In this document: in pieces, positions 54,591-63,132 of the stretch | Layout of the letters: the number at the start of each line of letters is the position of its first letter | Numbering within the stretch: the first letter of the stretch is position 1 | Program-made: the position numbers and the translations under genes | Origin: Hungatella effluvii | Lineage (GTDB): Bacteria > Bacillota > Clostridia > Lachnospirales > Lachnospiraceae | Direction: 5' to 3' | Assembly (NCBI RefSeq): GCF_003201875.1 | Contig: NZ_QJKD01000007.1 | Location: forward strand, 62,001 to 126,000 | Length of the DNA: 64,000 nucleotides | The notes under the pieces: generated by a model | Databases searched by the model: none | What the model saw: only the letters and a program-made list of their open reading frames with translations | What the model was told of the DNA's origin: nothing

Positions 54591-55346
54591 ATGAAGGATT
54601 TTGTGACAGACAGCAGGATTCTGCGTTGTACGGACTTGAACTTTTTTGGAGACAGAAAATGTAGGGAATTTGAGGTCGCAGGAGCTGAAAGCTATGCAGT
54701 TGGACAGTATCTCATGATTCGAACACAAAACAGGGAGGTCGGATGGCCATATCCTTATTTCATTCACGGAAAGACAGCGAAAGGACTCCTTGTCCTGGCA
54801 AGGGAAGATCAGGATCTGTATTCCGGCAGAGAAGGAGATCCGGTTGAGTATTGGGGGCCAAGAGGTACTTCTCCTTTAAATGGAACAGAGCTTCCGATTC
54901 TGGTTACGGAACCGGCTGCATATTTTGCTGTTTATCCCTTTATCTGTGAAAAAGCTTACCAAAAGCTGATTATCATAGGGACAGAGAATACGGTTCCGGC
55001 GGGTAATATGATTTCTGCGGAGATAATTAATTCTGTAGAAATTTGCAGCAAACTCAGTGACGCGGTAAAATTGCTTGAGACGGAAGCGGGGCGGGGACCG
55101 GTAATTGCGGCATTTAATCCCGGGACGGCAGAGACTTTTGCAGAAAGCGTATCGAAAGACAGAAAAAATAATACAGTACTTTTGGTCAGCAATAAAAAGG
55201 CTTGCGGAATCGACGGCTGCAAGGGCTGCTATCTGCACAGCGGCGATACGAAGTTTGGGATTAACGTATGCTGCAAAGGACCGTTTATGCCGCTTACAGT
55301 AATTGATTTTAAGGCTGACGGACGGTGTTTTGAGACATACCTGTAA
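54591..55346 (+). CDS. PyrK-like iron-sulphur protein (divergent)
   Basis: A 251-residue protein related to PyrK, the electron-transfer subunit of class 1B dihydroorotate dehydrogenase. The C-terminal [2Fe-2S] cysteine motif is clear: ACGIDGCKGCYLHSGD, then VCCKGPFMPL. The usual N-terminal FAD motif (RxYS/T type) and the GGGxGxxPL NAD-binding motif are not recognisable (the middle reads PAAYFAVYPFICEKAYQ), so FAD or NAD binding may be changed. It begins 3 bases after the previous stop codon. Probably passes electrons among the flavoproteins of the locus; not a normal pyrimidine-pathway protein. Confidence 0.75.
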   Translation: MKDFVTDSRILRCTDLNFFGDRKCREFEVAGAESYAVGQYLMIRTQNREVGWPYPYFIHGKTAKGLLVLAREDQDLYSGREGDPVEYWGPRGTSPLNGTELPILVTEPAAYFAVYPFICEKAYQKLIIIGTENTVPAGNMISAEIINSVEICSKLSDAVKLLETEAGRGPVIAAFNPGTAETFAESVSKDRKNNTVLLVSNKKACGIDGCKGCYLHSGDTKFGINVCCKGPFMPLTVIDFKADGRCFETYL

Positions 55347-55384
55347 TGTACTTTACGAATAATGTGACAGGAGGATTAATTTGA

Positions 55385-56314
55385 ATGAATTTAAACGTGA
55401 CACTTCCGACACCTCACGGTGATCTTGTACTAAAAAATCCAATTATGCCCGCGGCCGGTACCTTTGGCTATGCAATCGAATATGAAAAAGCGATGAATCT
55501 CAATTGTCTGGGAGCAATTGTTCCAAATTCAATGGCGATTACGGAAGGGCAGCCCAGCACAGCCAGGCGGTTTTACCAGTCTGACTATGGCTTTATCAGT
55601 TCCTTTGGAGCTAACAATATTTCTTACAAAACATTTATTCATGAAATTCTGCCCAGACTGCCATACGAAACCACCCCGGTCTTCATTGATATAAAAGCGT
55701 ATGACTTAAATGAACTGACAGAGTTTGTATCTATTCTCTCCGAAGTGAAAGAACTGGCTGGTATGGAGATTAATTTAAACTGCCCTTATGGAAATTTTGC
55801 GGTGCCTTCTTATTGGAAAGACATGGAACAGCTGAAGGAGATGGTTCTGAAGGTGAAAGCTGCAGCCGGTGATAAAATTCTCTGGTTTAAGGCTCCGACC
55901 GCGGAATATCCGGTGCAGCAGATTGTGTCCGTCGTACAGGATCATGGCGGAGATGCCTTTGTTAGTTTTAATGCCATCGGCGGATATGCGGTAGATATTG
56001 AAACCAGAAAATTCCGAAGCGGAAGCGGTGGAGGCGGCGGATACTCTGGCCCGGGAATAAAACCATACGCGATGATGTGCGCACATAACAGCAGCAAGGC
56101 GGCCAAAATACCAGTAATCGGCGGAGGCGGGATTACCTGCGCCCGTGATGTGCTGGAGTATATTATGGCAGGGGCTCATGCGGTACAGATCGGCTCAGCT
56201 AATTTAATGCGTCCCGACTTTATGGAGCGTCTGATTGAGGAACTGTATGAACTGATGGATAAAATGAAGATAGATTCCCTGGATGGGATCAGAGGCTGTG
56301 CGGAATATATGTAA
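55385..56314 (+). CDS. Dihydroorotate dehydrogenase-like flavoenzyme (PyrD 1B-like, divergent)
   Basis: A 309-residue FMN barrel enzyme. FMN phosphate and isoalloxazine motifs are kept (PAAGTFGY; GGGGYSGPGIKP; IGGGGITCARDVLEY; HAVQIGSANL), and the Cys of NLNCPYG matches the class 1 active-site Cys. The orotate-binding lysine of LGAIV-TK is replaced by Asn (LGAIVPNS) and the Asn of LNAIGLQN by Ser (ISSFGANN). This argues for a different substrate. The AGGAGG site is strong and a 39-base gap separates it from the PyrK-like gene. Last gene of the flavin locus. Confidence 0.85.
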   Translation: MNLNVTLPTPHGDLVLKNPIMPAAGTFGYAIEYEKAMNLNCLGAIVPNSMAITEGQPSTARRFYQSDYGFISSFGANNISYKTFIHEILPRLPYETTPVFIDIKAYDLNELTEFVSILSEVKELAGMEINLNCPYGNFAVPSYWKDMEQLKEMVLKVKAAAGDKILWFKAPTAEYPVQQIVSVVQDHGGDAFVSFNAIGGYAVDIETRKFRSGSGGGGGYSGPGIKPYAMMCAHNSSKAAKIPVIGGGGITCARDVLEYIMAGAHAVQIGSANLMRPDFMERLIEELYELMDKMKIDSLDGIRGCAEYM

Positions 56315-56417
56315 TAGTTTGCTAATTTTTCGTTAATATGGCCGTTTAGACTTTAAAATCAGGAATAAACGTGGTAAACTCAAACTATAGATAGTACATA
56401 AAGAAAGGGGTATTCTT

Positions 56418-56786
56418 ATGAAATTTTATGTTTGTAACCACTGCGGCAATATTATCGCATATGTAAAGAGCAGCGGCGTTCCCGTAGTCTGCTGCGGAGA
56501 TGTCATGAAGGAACTGGTTCCTAATACCACGGATGCTGCGGTTGAGAAGCATGTCCCCGTGATACATACAGACGGTCAGAAGGTGACCGTGACGGTAGGT
56601 TCTGCCAGGCACCCGATGCTTGAAGAGCACTATATCGAATGGATCGCGCTGGCGACAAAGCAGGGCAACCAGAGAAAAGAACTGAAACCGGGCCAGGAGC
56701 CTCAGGCAGAGTTTATGATCAGCGAGGACGACGAGGTCTTAGAAGTATATGCATACTGTAATCTTCATGGATTGTGGAAGGCATAA
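56418..56786 (+). CDS. Superoxide reductase (desulfoferrodoxin)
   Basis: A 122-residue two-iron superoxide reductase. The N-terminal desulforedoxin domain has CNHC (Cys6, Cys9) and CC (Cys25-Cys26). The catalytic iron is bound by EKHVPV, the histidines of ARHPMLEEHYI and the CNLHGLW C terminus. It reduces superoxide to peroxide without making oxygen, a common anaerobe defence. Single gene with an AAGGGG site and a following terminator. Confidence 0.95.
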   Translation: MKFYVCNHCGNIIAYVKSSGVPVVCCGDVMKELVPNTTDAAVEKHVPVIHTDGQKVTVTVGSARHPMLEEHYIEWIALATKQGNQRKELKPGQEPQAEFMISEDDEVLEVYAYCNLHGLWKA

Positions 56787-57119
56787 GGCAGGTTTTAGTA
56801 TGAACTGATATATTAGAATTGATAATGAATATTTAGCAGCGCCTGAAGCAAATAACTTCAGGCGCTGTGTTTTTACTGTACTGCCATTACGATAGCATCA
56901 TACCATCTAAAAGCCAGCATCATAAAAATTTTTAGATAATTAATGGACGATCTTGTTTTATTGTTAACGGGCAGGAAAGAAAAGCCGGAAAAAATCACAT
57001 AAGTATGGACATAGAAGATCTTTTTAAGTAAAATGATATGTATAAAAAGTGGAAAAATACTTACAAAGTGGATAACTCCAGTCTGAAATGACGATGAAGT
57101 GGAAAAGAGGAGGCCCGGT
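56787..57119. other. Intergenic region between superoxide reductase and AraC gene
   Basis: 333 bp. The first 90 bases hold the terminator at 56837-56874; the rest is AT-rich with no strong promoter consensus. No gene seen. Confidence 0.5.
56837..56874 (+). terminator. Terminator after superoxide reductase gene
   Basis: Arms CAGCGCCTGAAG (56837-56848) and CTTCAGGCGCTG (56856-56867) with a 7-base loop, then TGTTTTT. Confidence 0.92.
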
Positions 57120-58346
57120 ATGGATTATGGATTTAAACCTGAAAAACGAGTGGTCACAGAGAAGTCCCCGGCCGTTTTTGCGTGCGGGGCGCTGCTCTTT
57201 TATGTGGCCTCCGGCAGCGGAACCCTCCATGTAAATGGCGTGAAGCTGGAGCTTGGAAAAGGGAGCTTCGGGTGGCTTCACACGTACCATATCTACCAGT
57301 TTGAACCGGAGTGGGGGCAGGTGCTGGAGCTGCTCTGCTGTCCGTTTGACTATGCTTCAGCTTCCTACGTCACCTATCGGAACAGCTTGAAGATCACCAT
57401 GACTGTCCTGACGGAAAACTCTCCGGTGGTGAGACTGTATGGGGAAGATGCAGACGATGTCAGGTCGCTGATGGAAGAGTTGATGGAAGAGGGCTCCGGG
57501 AGCGGGGCCACGGATATTGTGCAGGGATATTCCCTGTTTCTGGAGATCGTCACGCTGTTTCTCCGCTATTCGGCGAGGGAGTCAGAGCGGCAGGAGGGAC
57601 AGGGGAAGCCGTTTGAGCGAAGTCTGGCCTGGAAGCTGCTCCAGCATATATTCACCTACAGCAACGAGAATTTGACGAGGGAAAAGCTTGCAGCCGTCTA
57701 TGGAGTAACGGTGCGGCAGGTCAGCTGTCAGCTAAGCCTTGTGGCAGGCCAGAACTTCGCAGGCCTCCTAAACCGGGCAAGGGTGGACCGGGCCTGCGAT
57801 ATGATGCATTTCGGAGGACTGACGATGCAGTACATCGCACGTTACGTCGGATACCATTCGGAAACCTCCTTTTACCGTTCCTTTAAACAGGTGATGGGGA
57901 TGACGCCCCAGGAGTACCAGAAGGCCGTCCTGCCGGAGGCAGGGAAAGAGGCGGCCCATATCGATACGCGGGCGCTGCTGATCCTGAATTATCTGTTTGG
58001 CCACTACCGCGAACCGCTGACCACACAGGATACGGCGAAGGCCCTGTATCTGGAGAAAAGCGCTGTAAATCCCCTGCTGAAGGAGAACTTTGGTCTGGAT
58101 CACAGCGGTATTCTGACAGAGCTTCGAATGACGTATTCGGAATCGCTTCTGGAAAACAGCCGGATGCCAGTGGTGGATATTGCGTTTGCGTGCGGCTATA
58201 ACAGTTCCCATACATTCATCCGGATCTTTTCGAAACGCCATGGCATGACGCCCGGAGAGTACCGGCGTTTTTCCATACATGACAGTTCCAGTACAGCGCT
58301 GCGCAATGCTGTACTGACGGCAGATTATGCAGCGGGAGGTAAATAA
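57120..58346 (+). CDS. AraC-family regulator with two tandem HTH domains
   Basis: A 408-residue regulator. N-terminal cupin-type sensor (about 15-140), then a first AraC domain (LTREKLAAVYGVTVRQVSCQ ... YHSETSFYRSFKQVMGMTPQEYQ, about 175-275) and a complete second AraC domain (LTTQDTAKALYLEKSAVN ... YNSSHTFIRIFSKRHGMTPGEYRRF, about 295-395). Typical AraC proteins have one DNA-binding domain. The ATG at 57120 follows AAGAGGAGG with six-base spacing. The lone cupin gene starts one base after its stop codon. Its target might be the SDR gene downstream. Confidence 0.88.
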   Translation: MDYGFKPEKRVVTEKSPAVFACGALLFYVASGSGTLHVNGVKLELGKGSFGWLHTYHIYQFEPEWGQVLELLCCPFDYASASYVTYRNSLKITMTVLTENSPVVRLYGEDADDVRSLMEELMEEGSGSGATDIVQGYSLFLEIVTLFLRYSARESERQEGQGKPFERSLAWKLLQHIFTYSNENLTREKLAAVYGVTVRQVSCQLSLVAGQNFAGLLNRARVDRACDMMHFGGLTMQYIARYVGYHSETSFYRSFKQVMGMTPQEYQKAVLPEAGKEAAHIDTRALLILNYLFGHYREPLTTQDTAKALYLEKSAVNPLLKENFGLDHSGILTELRMTYSESLLENSRMPVVDIAFACGYNSSHTFIRIFSKRHGMTPGEYRRFSIHDSSSTALRNAVLTADYAAGGK

Positions 58347-58347
58347 C

Positions 58348-58896
58348 ATGGAATGTTCACTGGAGACGAGAGAAGACTCCGGATTTCGGGGAAAACAGTA
58401 TTTTTCGCCGGAATTGCTGCCGGAGAGACTGAAGGCTCGCGCCTTTCGTTTAAACGGGGAAGGGGCCTTCGAGAACAGGGAGGACGTGACCGTACTTTCC
58501 ATACGGAGAGGAAAAGGGCGCATGGTTTTGAACAACCGGGTGTATCCGCTGGAGCCGGGGATGGTGTTTATTCTCTATCCATTTCACGTCTGGAAGGCGC
58601 AGGCAGATACGGGATGTGTGCTGGAAGGGGAAGAGTGTGTGATGAACATGGGCGCCATGCTGTTTCTGTTTGCCATCCCGCCCTACCACCGTCCGGTGCC
58701 GGTATTTGAAGAGAATCCTTCTGTTTACCGCCTGGATCAGGAGTATAAACGCCGTGTGGAAGGTCTGTGGGACCGGCTTTTGAAGGAAAATGAATCCACG
58801 GACTGCTACGGAGGAAGAATGCAGTTTTCTCTTATTATGCGGATTATGGTCCTCTGCCGAAAACATGGAAAAGTCATCGACTGCTCCGCCTTTTAA
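58348..58896 (+). CDS. Lone AraC-type cupin sensor domain protein
   Basis: A 182-residue protein with the cupin-like N-domain of AraC regulators (VTVLSIRRGKGRMVLNNRVYPLEPGMVFILYPFHVW) but no helix-turn-helix. The start at 58348 follows GGGAGG. Directly after the two-HTH regulator, so the pair may act as a split sensor or a competitor of ligand. Whether it is a truncated former regulator or a real stand-alone protein is unclear. Confidence 0.65.
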   Translation: MECSLETREDSGFRGKQYFSPELLPERLKARAFRLNGEGAFENREDVTVLSIRRGKGRMVLNNRVYPLEPGMVFILYPFHVWKAQADTGCVLEGEECVMNMGAMLFLFAIPPYHRPVPVFEENPSVYRLDQEYKRRVEGLWDRLLKENESTDCYGGRMQFSLIMRIMVLCRKHGKVIDCSAF

Positions 58897-58934
58897 ATAA
58901 ATTTGTCAAAAAATAGACGAAAAATCAGGCCATA

Positions 58935-58963
58935 TTGACACTCTTCTAAAATTATTTTATACT
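58935..58963 (+). promoter_or_regulatory. Strong sigma-A promoter of the SDR gene
   Basis: TTGACA (58935-58940), 17-bp spacer, TATACT (58958-58963). Predicted transcription start near 58970, about 43 bases before the ATG. Confidence 0.8.
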
Positions 58964-58973
58964 GAGTCAAAAT

Positions 58974-58988
58974 TCTGACAGGGTCAGA
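58974..58988. promoter_or_regulatory. Operator-like palindrome after SDR promoter
   Basis: TCTGAC-AGG-GTCAGA, 6-base arms and 3-base spacer, in the first 20 bases of the predicted message. Confidence 0.55.
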
Positions 58989-59012
58989 TCAGTTTAGAGG
59001 AGGTAGTTTAGT

Positions 59013-59795
59013 ATGACAAGATGTATGATCGGGGCATTAAAGGGGAAAGCAGCGGTAATCACTGGCGGAGGTTCCGGAATCGGAAAATCTATGGTGGAAC
59101 GTTACCTGGCGGAGGGCGCTTCCGTAGTGGCTGCGGACATCAATGAAGCGAGCCTGAAGGCGCTTTTAGAAGAGCTGGAACCGGAGTACGGCGATAAGCT
59201 TAAGATTCTTAAGGTGAACGTATCCAGCAAAGAGGAAGTGGAGGCGATGATTGACTATACCGTCGAAGCCTTTGGAAAAGTGGACGTTGTCATCAACAAC
59301 GCCGGAATTTTGGATAACCTTCTTCCCATTGCGGAAATGCCGGACGATGTATGGGAAAGGATTATGAATATCAACTTAAACAGCGTCATGTATGCATGCA
59401 GGAAGGCGGTCCAGTATTTCCTTAAGGAGAATCGTGAGGGAACGATCATCAATACGGCTTCCTTAAGCGGTCTCTGCGCCGGCCGCGGCGGTCTGGCGTA
59501 CACCACCTCCAAGTTTGCCGTCGTAGGTCTGACGAAGAACGTGGCCTTCATGTATTCCGACGCAGGAATCCGATGCAACGCGCTGTGTCCGGGTGCCATT
59601 GAGAGCAACATCGGAAGCGGTATGAGAGAGCCCAGCAAGCTCGGTTTGACAAAGGCCGTAACCGGCAATTCCGGCCGCCACCGCAACGGATCCTCAGACG
59701 AGGTTGCCACCGCGGCAGTATTCCTCGCTTCAGACGCCGCTTCCTTCATCAACGGTGAGACGCTGACGATTGACGGGGGGTGGAGCGCCTATTAA
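59013..59795 (+). CDS. Short-chain dehydrogenase/reductase
   Basis: A 260-residue NAD(P)-dependent oxidoreductase. Coenzyme motif GGGSGIGKS after VITG, NNAG, catalytic Ser in TASLSG and YTTSK (Tyr/Lys). C-terminal LTIDGGWSAY is the standard end of classical SDRs. Substrate not determined; possibly a sugar alcohol or hydroxy acid. The start has a GAGGAGG site. It lies between two AraC-type regulator regions and has its own promoter. Confidence 0.93.
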   Translation: MTRCMIGALKGKAAVITGGGSGIGKSMVERYLAEGASVVAADINEASLKALLEELEPEYGDKLKILKVNVSSKEEVEAMIDYTVEAFGKVDVVINNAGILDNLLPIAEMPDDVWERIMNINLNSVMYACRKAVQYFLKENREGTIINTASLSGLCAGRGGLAYTTSKFAVVGLTKNVAFMYSDAGIRCNALCPGAIESNIGSGMREPSKLGLTKAVTGNSGRHRNGSSDEVATAAVFLASDAASFINGETLTIDGGWSAY

Positions 59796-59825
59796 ACACG
59801 TGTGACAATAACTGCATAGAACTGT

Positions 59826-59872
59826 GCTGACAATCCGGCAGATATTACCTTCCCCCAAGCCGGTTTGTCAGC
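59826..59872. terminator. Hairpin between convergent SDR and AraC genes
   Basis: Arms GCTGACAATCCGGC (59826-59839) and GCCGGTTTGTCAGC (59859-59872), one mismatch, 19-base loop. It overlaps the last bases of the AraC gene. No clear U-tract on either strand, so its role as a terminator is unsure. Confidence 0.45.
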
Positions 59873-60803
59873 TGTCTGCAGGAAGCCGGCCAGGCAGCTG
59901 ACCGCGAAACTGTCTGGGCGTACATCCGTAATGGCGTGTAAACAGCTCAGAATAGTAGCTTAAGTGGTTAAATCCGCACTCTGTTGCGATCTGTGTAATG
60001 CTCTTATCCGTCTTCTTAAGGAGATGAGAACTTACCTCCAGCCGGTAGGAATTCAGAAAATCGATCGGCGACTGGCATAAGTATTTTTTGAATATCTGAC
60101 AGCATTTGCTGCGGCACACTCCGCCGGAAGCCGCTATGGACGACAGCGTCAGCCGCTCCGTATAATGCTGGTAAATAAAAGAAACCATATCTTTCTGAAC
60201 CTTCGTATCCATGTCTTCACTGCCCGGTGCGGCAGGATTACCGGCCTGAAACTGCCGGGCAAGATTCTTCCATACCCTATAAAACAGTCCGATAATCTCC
60301 AGCTCGTACCCATACTCCCCCTGCCGTTTTAGTTCCGTCATTTCCGTTAGACTGTCCAGAATAAACGCATGGCCGGGGCAGCCGGAATCCAGATATACAT
60401 ATTCTGTTTCCCGGTCCTCCAGAATCGGCAGCAGGTATTTGCGGTAGATCAGCTTGTTTGACGAAAACAGCGCGGGATGGACGAGAATGCAGAGAAAGGA
60501 ACAGTCTCTCTGGTCGATGGAGGAGCCGTAATGCATCTGCCTCGTGTTGACCATGACCCCGTCATGTTCTTTCAATACCAGATTCTTTCCATTAATATAA
60601 TAGTTCATCTCACCATCGATAATCTTGATAAATTCCAGGTCATCGTGCCAGTGGCACAGCGCCTTCCTGTCCGGATACCGGGACAATTCTCCTGTCTGTA
60701 TGTAGAGCGGTATGCCTGTTTCGTCGTAGCGGACAATCTCAGAGGCGTCCTGCATAACATCAACATTTATCTTTCCATCATTATTCAGCATTGTTCTCAC
60801 CAT
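59868..60803 (-). CDS. AraC-family transcriptional regulator
   Basis: A 311-residue regulator. Cupin-type N-domain (LCHWHDDLEFIKIIDGEMNYYI; MVNTRQMHYG), then a C-terminal AraC helix-turn-helix pair (LTLSSIAASGGVCRSKCCQIFKKYLCQSPIDF ... IATECGFNHLSYYSELFTRHYGCTPRQFR). No clear ribosome site at the ATG (60803); ATG at 60791 is an alternative. Divergent from the MATE transporter, which it may control. Confidence 0.88.
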   Translation of the reverse strand: MVRTMLNNDGKINVDVMQDASEIVRYDETGIPLYIQTGELSRYPDRKALCHWHDDLEFIKIIDGEMNYYINGKNLVLKEHDGVMVNTRQMHYGSSIDQRDCSFLCILVHPALFSSNKLIYRKYLLPILEDRETEYVYLDSGCPGHAFILDSLTEMTELKRQGEYGYELEIIGLFYRVWKNLARQFQAGNPAAPGSEDMDTKVQKDMVSFIYQHYTERLTLSSIAASGGVCRSKCCQIFKKYLCQSPIDFLNSYRLEVSSHLLKKTDKSITQIATECGFNHLSYYSELFTRHYGCTPRQFRGQLPGRLPADS

Positions 60804-60814
60804 AAAATACGATT

Positions 60815-60829
60815 GTTATAATATATAAC
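60815..60829. promoter_or_regulatory. Palindrome in AraC/MATE divergent region
   Basis: GTTATA-ATA-TATAAC, a perfect 15-bp palindrome. It lies 11 bases upstream of the AraC start codon, in the 112-bp region between the two divergent genes. Being AT-only in part, it may be chance. Confidence 0.35.
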
Positions 60830-60915
60830 GATTATACCGATATTGAACCCGTATATCAAGTAATATAATTATAAAATATAAATCAAAGCCAGACCATGGC
60901 TTACGGGGAGTTCTG

Positions 60916-62304
60916 ATGAGAGAGAATGACAAACACTTTTACAAAAATTTATTCGTTCTGGTTCTGCCGATCGCGTTTCAGAATCTGATGTCGGCGCTGG
61001 TCAGCGCTTCGGACGCCATGATGCTCGGTATGGTGAACCAGGATTCTTTATCGGCGGTATCGCTGGCGGCGCAGGTGCAGTTTGTCCTGAGCCTGTTCTG
61101 GGCAGCCCTGACCATCGGGACGACGATTCTGGCGGCGCAGTACTGGGGAAAGAATGACCGGTTGTCCGTTGAAAAAATTCTGGCGATCGTCCTCAAGTAC
61201 TCCTTCGTGATTTCGTTCCTGTTTTTCGCGGCGGCAGCCCTCTGTCCGCAGGCGCTGATGCGCATCTTTACGAACGATGTGACGCTGATCGCGCTGGGCG
61301 CCGTATACTTAAGAATCGTCAGCTGGTCTTACCTGCTGGCGGGAATCTCCCAGATCTATCTCTGTATCATGAGAAACAGCGGAAGGACGCTTAAGAGCAC
61401 GGTGTTTGGTTCGGTCTCCATGGTTTTAAATATTCTGCTGAATGGTATTTTGATATTCGGACTGTTTGGGTTTTCGAAGCTTGGAATCAGCGGCGCGGCC
61501 ATTGCGACTGTGATTGCCAGGGCGGCAGAGCTGGGTCTGGCGATGTGGGAAAACTGCAGGAAAGATGTGGTACGGATCCGCTGGAGCCTTCTGAAAGAGT
61601 CTCACGCCGTGCTGCGGAAAGATTTTGTCAAGTATACCTCACCTGTTATGGCCAATGAACTGGTGTGGGGCTGCGGCTTTACCATGTTTACCGTTATAAT
61701 GGGCCACCTGGGAAGTAATGCCGTAGCGGCCAACTCCATCGCCGGAATCGTGAAGAACCTGATCTCCTGTCTTTGTATCGGCATCGGCTCCGGAAGCGGA
61801 ATCATCGTGGGAAATGAGCTGGGAAGCGGAAATCTTGTACGGGCCAGGGAGTACGGCGGACGGCTCTGCCGCCTGTCGCTGGTAATGGGAGCCGTGTCCG
61901 GTGTCATCCTGCTGGCGTTCAGTCCCTGGATCATGCGGTATGCCGCCAATTTGAGCCCACAGGCACAGGCGTATCTGCATGGAATGCTGTTTATGTGCGC
62001 GTATTATCTGATTGCGAAGTCGGCCAATATGACGGTGGTGGCGGGAATCTTCTGCGCGGGAGGCGACACGAAATTCGGCTTCCTGTGCGACACAGTCACG
62101 ATGTGGATGATTATCGTTCCAATCGGCCTGTTGGCGGCCTTTGTCTTTAAGCTTCCGGTGCTGGCGGTCTATTTTCTGCTGAATCTTGATGAATTTGTGA
62201 AGCTTCCGGCGGTCTACCGCCATTATAAAAAATATCAGTGGGTCAGAAACCTGACCAGGGAAGATCTGGCGGAAGAGGCGGCTCTCAGCGGCCGTACTGA
62301 ATAA
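60916..62304 (+). CDS. MATE-family efflux transporter
   Basis: A 462-residue membrane protein with about twelve hydrophobic segments in two similar halves (ASDAMMLGMVNQDSLSAVSLA; ASIAGIVKNLISCLCIGIGSG). It belongs to the MATE family that exports drugs or metabolites with Na+ or H+. The start follows GGGGAG. The HisJ-like gene begins 14 bases after the stop codon. Confidence 0.92.
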   Translation: MRENDKHFYKNLFVLVLPIAFQNLMSALVSASDAMMLGMVNQDSLSAVSLAAQVQFVLSLFWAALTIGTTILAAQYWGKNDRLSVEKILAIVLKYSFVISFLFFAAAALCPQALMRIFTNDVTLIALGAVYLRIVSWSYLLAGISQIYLCIMRNSGRTLKSTVFGSVSMVLNILLNGILIFGLFGFSKLGISGAAIATVIARAAELGLAMWENCRKDVVRIRWSLLKESHAVLRKDFVKYTSPVMANELVWGCGFTMFTVIMGHLGSNAVAANSIAGIVKNLISCLCIGIGSGSGIIVGNELGSGNLVRAREYGGRLCRLSLVMGAVSGVILLAFSPWIMRYAANLSPQAQAYLHGMLFMCAYYLIAKSANMTVVAGIFCAGGDTKFGFLCDTVTMWMIIVPIGLLAAFVFKLPVLAVYFLLNLDEFVKLPAVYRHYKKYQWVRNLTREDLAEEAALSGRTE

Positions 62305-62318
62305 AAGGAGATGGGAAC

Positions 62319-63104
62319 ATGCTGGCGGACTACCATACACACACGTATTACAGCGATGATTCGGAATGTCCCATGGAGGACATGGTGAAAAAAGCCGTGG
62401 CCATTGGGCTCGACGAGATCGCATTTACAGAACACGTGGATTACGGCGTAAAGACGGATTTGAACTGCGGCTATGAGGCGTATTTCGAGGAAGTGGAGAG
62501 ACTTAAGGAGAGGTACCGGGATCGGATCGCCATAAAGGCAGGAATCGAATTCGGGGTGCAGAGCCACACGATTCCTCTGTTTCGCCGTGACTCCACGCGG
62601 TATCCCTTCGAGTTCGTCATCCTGAGCAACCATCAGGTGGGAGACCGGGAGTTCTGGAACTATGAATTCCAGGAAGGAAAGAGCCAGGAAGAGTATCAGA
62701 CGGCCTATTACGAGGCGATCTACGATGTGGTCCGGCAGTACAGGGGATATTCTGTATTGGGGCATTTAGACATGATTAAGAGGTATGACCGCTTCGGAGA
62801 TTATCCGGATGACCGGATTATGGAAATGGTGGACCGGATTCTGCGCCAGGTGATCGCAGACGGAAAGGGCATTGAAGTCAATACGTCAAGCTTCAAATAC
62901 GGCCTGAAGGATCTGATGCCGAGCCGCGCCATATTAAGGCGTTACCGGGAACTGGGAGGGACCATTTTGACGATTGGCTCCGATACCCATGAGACGGTGC
63001 ATCTCGGTGACCACATCGCCGAGGTGAAACAGGTGCTGAAGGAAATGGGATATCAGACGTTCAACACTTTTTCCAGGATGGAGCCGGTTTACCACGATCT
63101 GTAA
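62319..63104 (+). CDS. PHP-domain phosphatase, histidinol-phosphatase (HisJ/HisK) family
   Basis: A 261-residue metal phosphoesterase. Ligands in ADYHTHTYYSDDS, EHVDYG, AGIEFGVQ, SNHQ, GHLDMIKRYD, EVNTSSF and GSDTHETVHLGD. The NxHTxxSDD-type start and YDRFGDYPDD are typical of HisK-type histidinol phosphatase, but no other histidine genes are near, so a related substrate is possible. Cotranscribed with the MATE gene. Distinct from the YcdX-like protein at 18067. Confidence 0.88.
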   Translation: MLADYHTHTYYSDDSECPMEDMVKKAVAIGLDEIAFTEHVDYGVKTDLNCGYEAYFEEVERLKERYRDRIAIKAGIEFGVQSHTIPLFRRDSTRYPFEFVILSNHQVGDREFWNYEFQEGKSQEEYQTAYYEAIYDVVRQYRGYSVLGHLDMIKRYDRFGDYPDDRIMEMVDRILRQVIADGKGIEVNTSSFKYGLKDLMPSRAILRRYRELGGTILTIGSDTHETVHLGDHIAEVKQVLKEMGYQTFNTFSRMEPVYHDL

Positions 63105-63132
63105 TATAGAATACACTCCATTAACGCGGCAG

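Larger units (their letters stand above)
58897..59012. other. Control region upstream of the SDR gene
   Basis: 116 bp, AT-rich, with a consensus promoter (58935-58963) and a perfect TCTGAC-AGG-GTCAGA palindrome just after the predicted transcription start. No gene is visible. Confidence 0.6.

Noticed and set aside
54591..56314. The PyrK/PyrD-like pair as the housekeeping pyrimidine genes.
   Set aside because: Orotate-site and FAD/NAD motifs are altered and no other pyr genes are near; both belong to the flavin locus by spacing.
60815..60829. Palindrome as proof of AraC control of the MATE gene.
   Set aside because: AraC proteins usually bind direct repeats, and the site is AT-rich enough to arise by chance; kept only as a weak feature.
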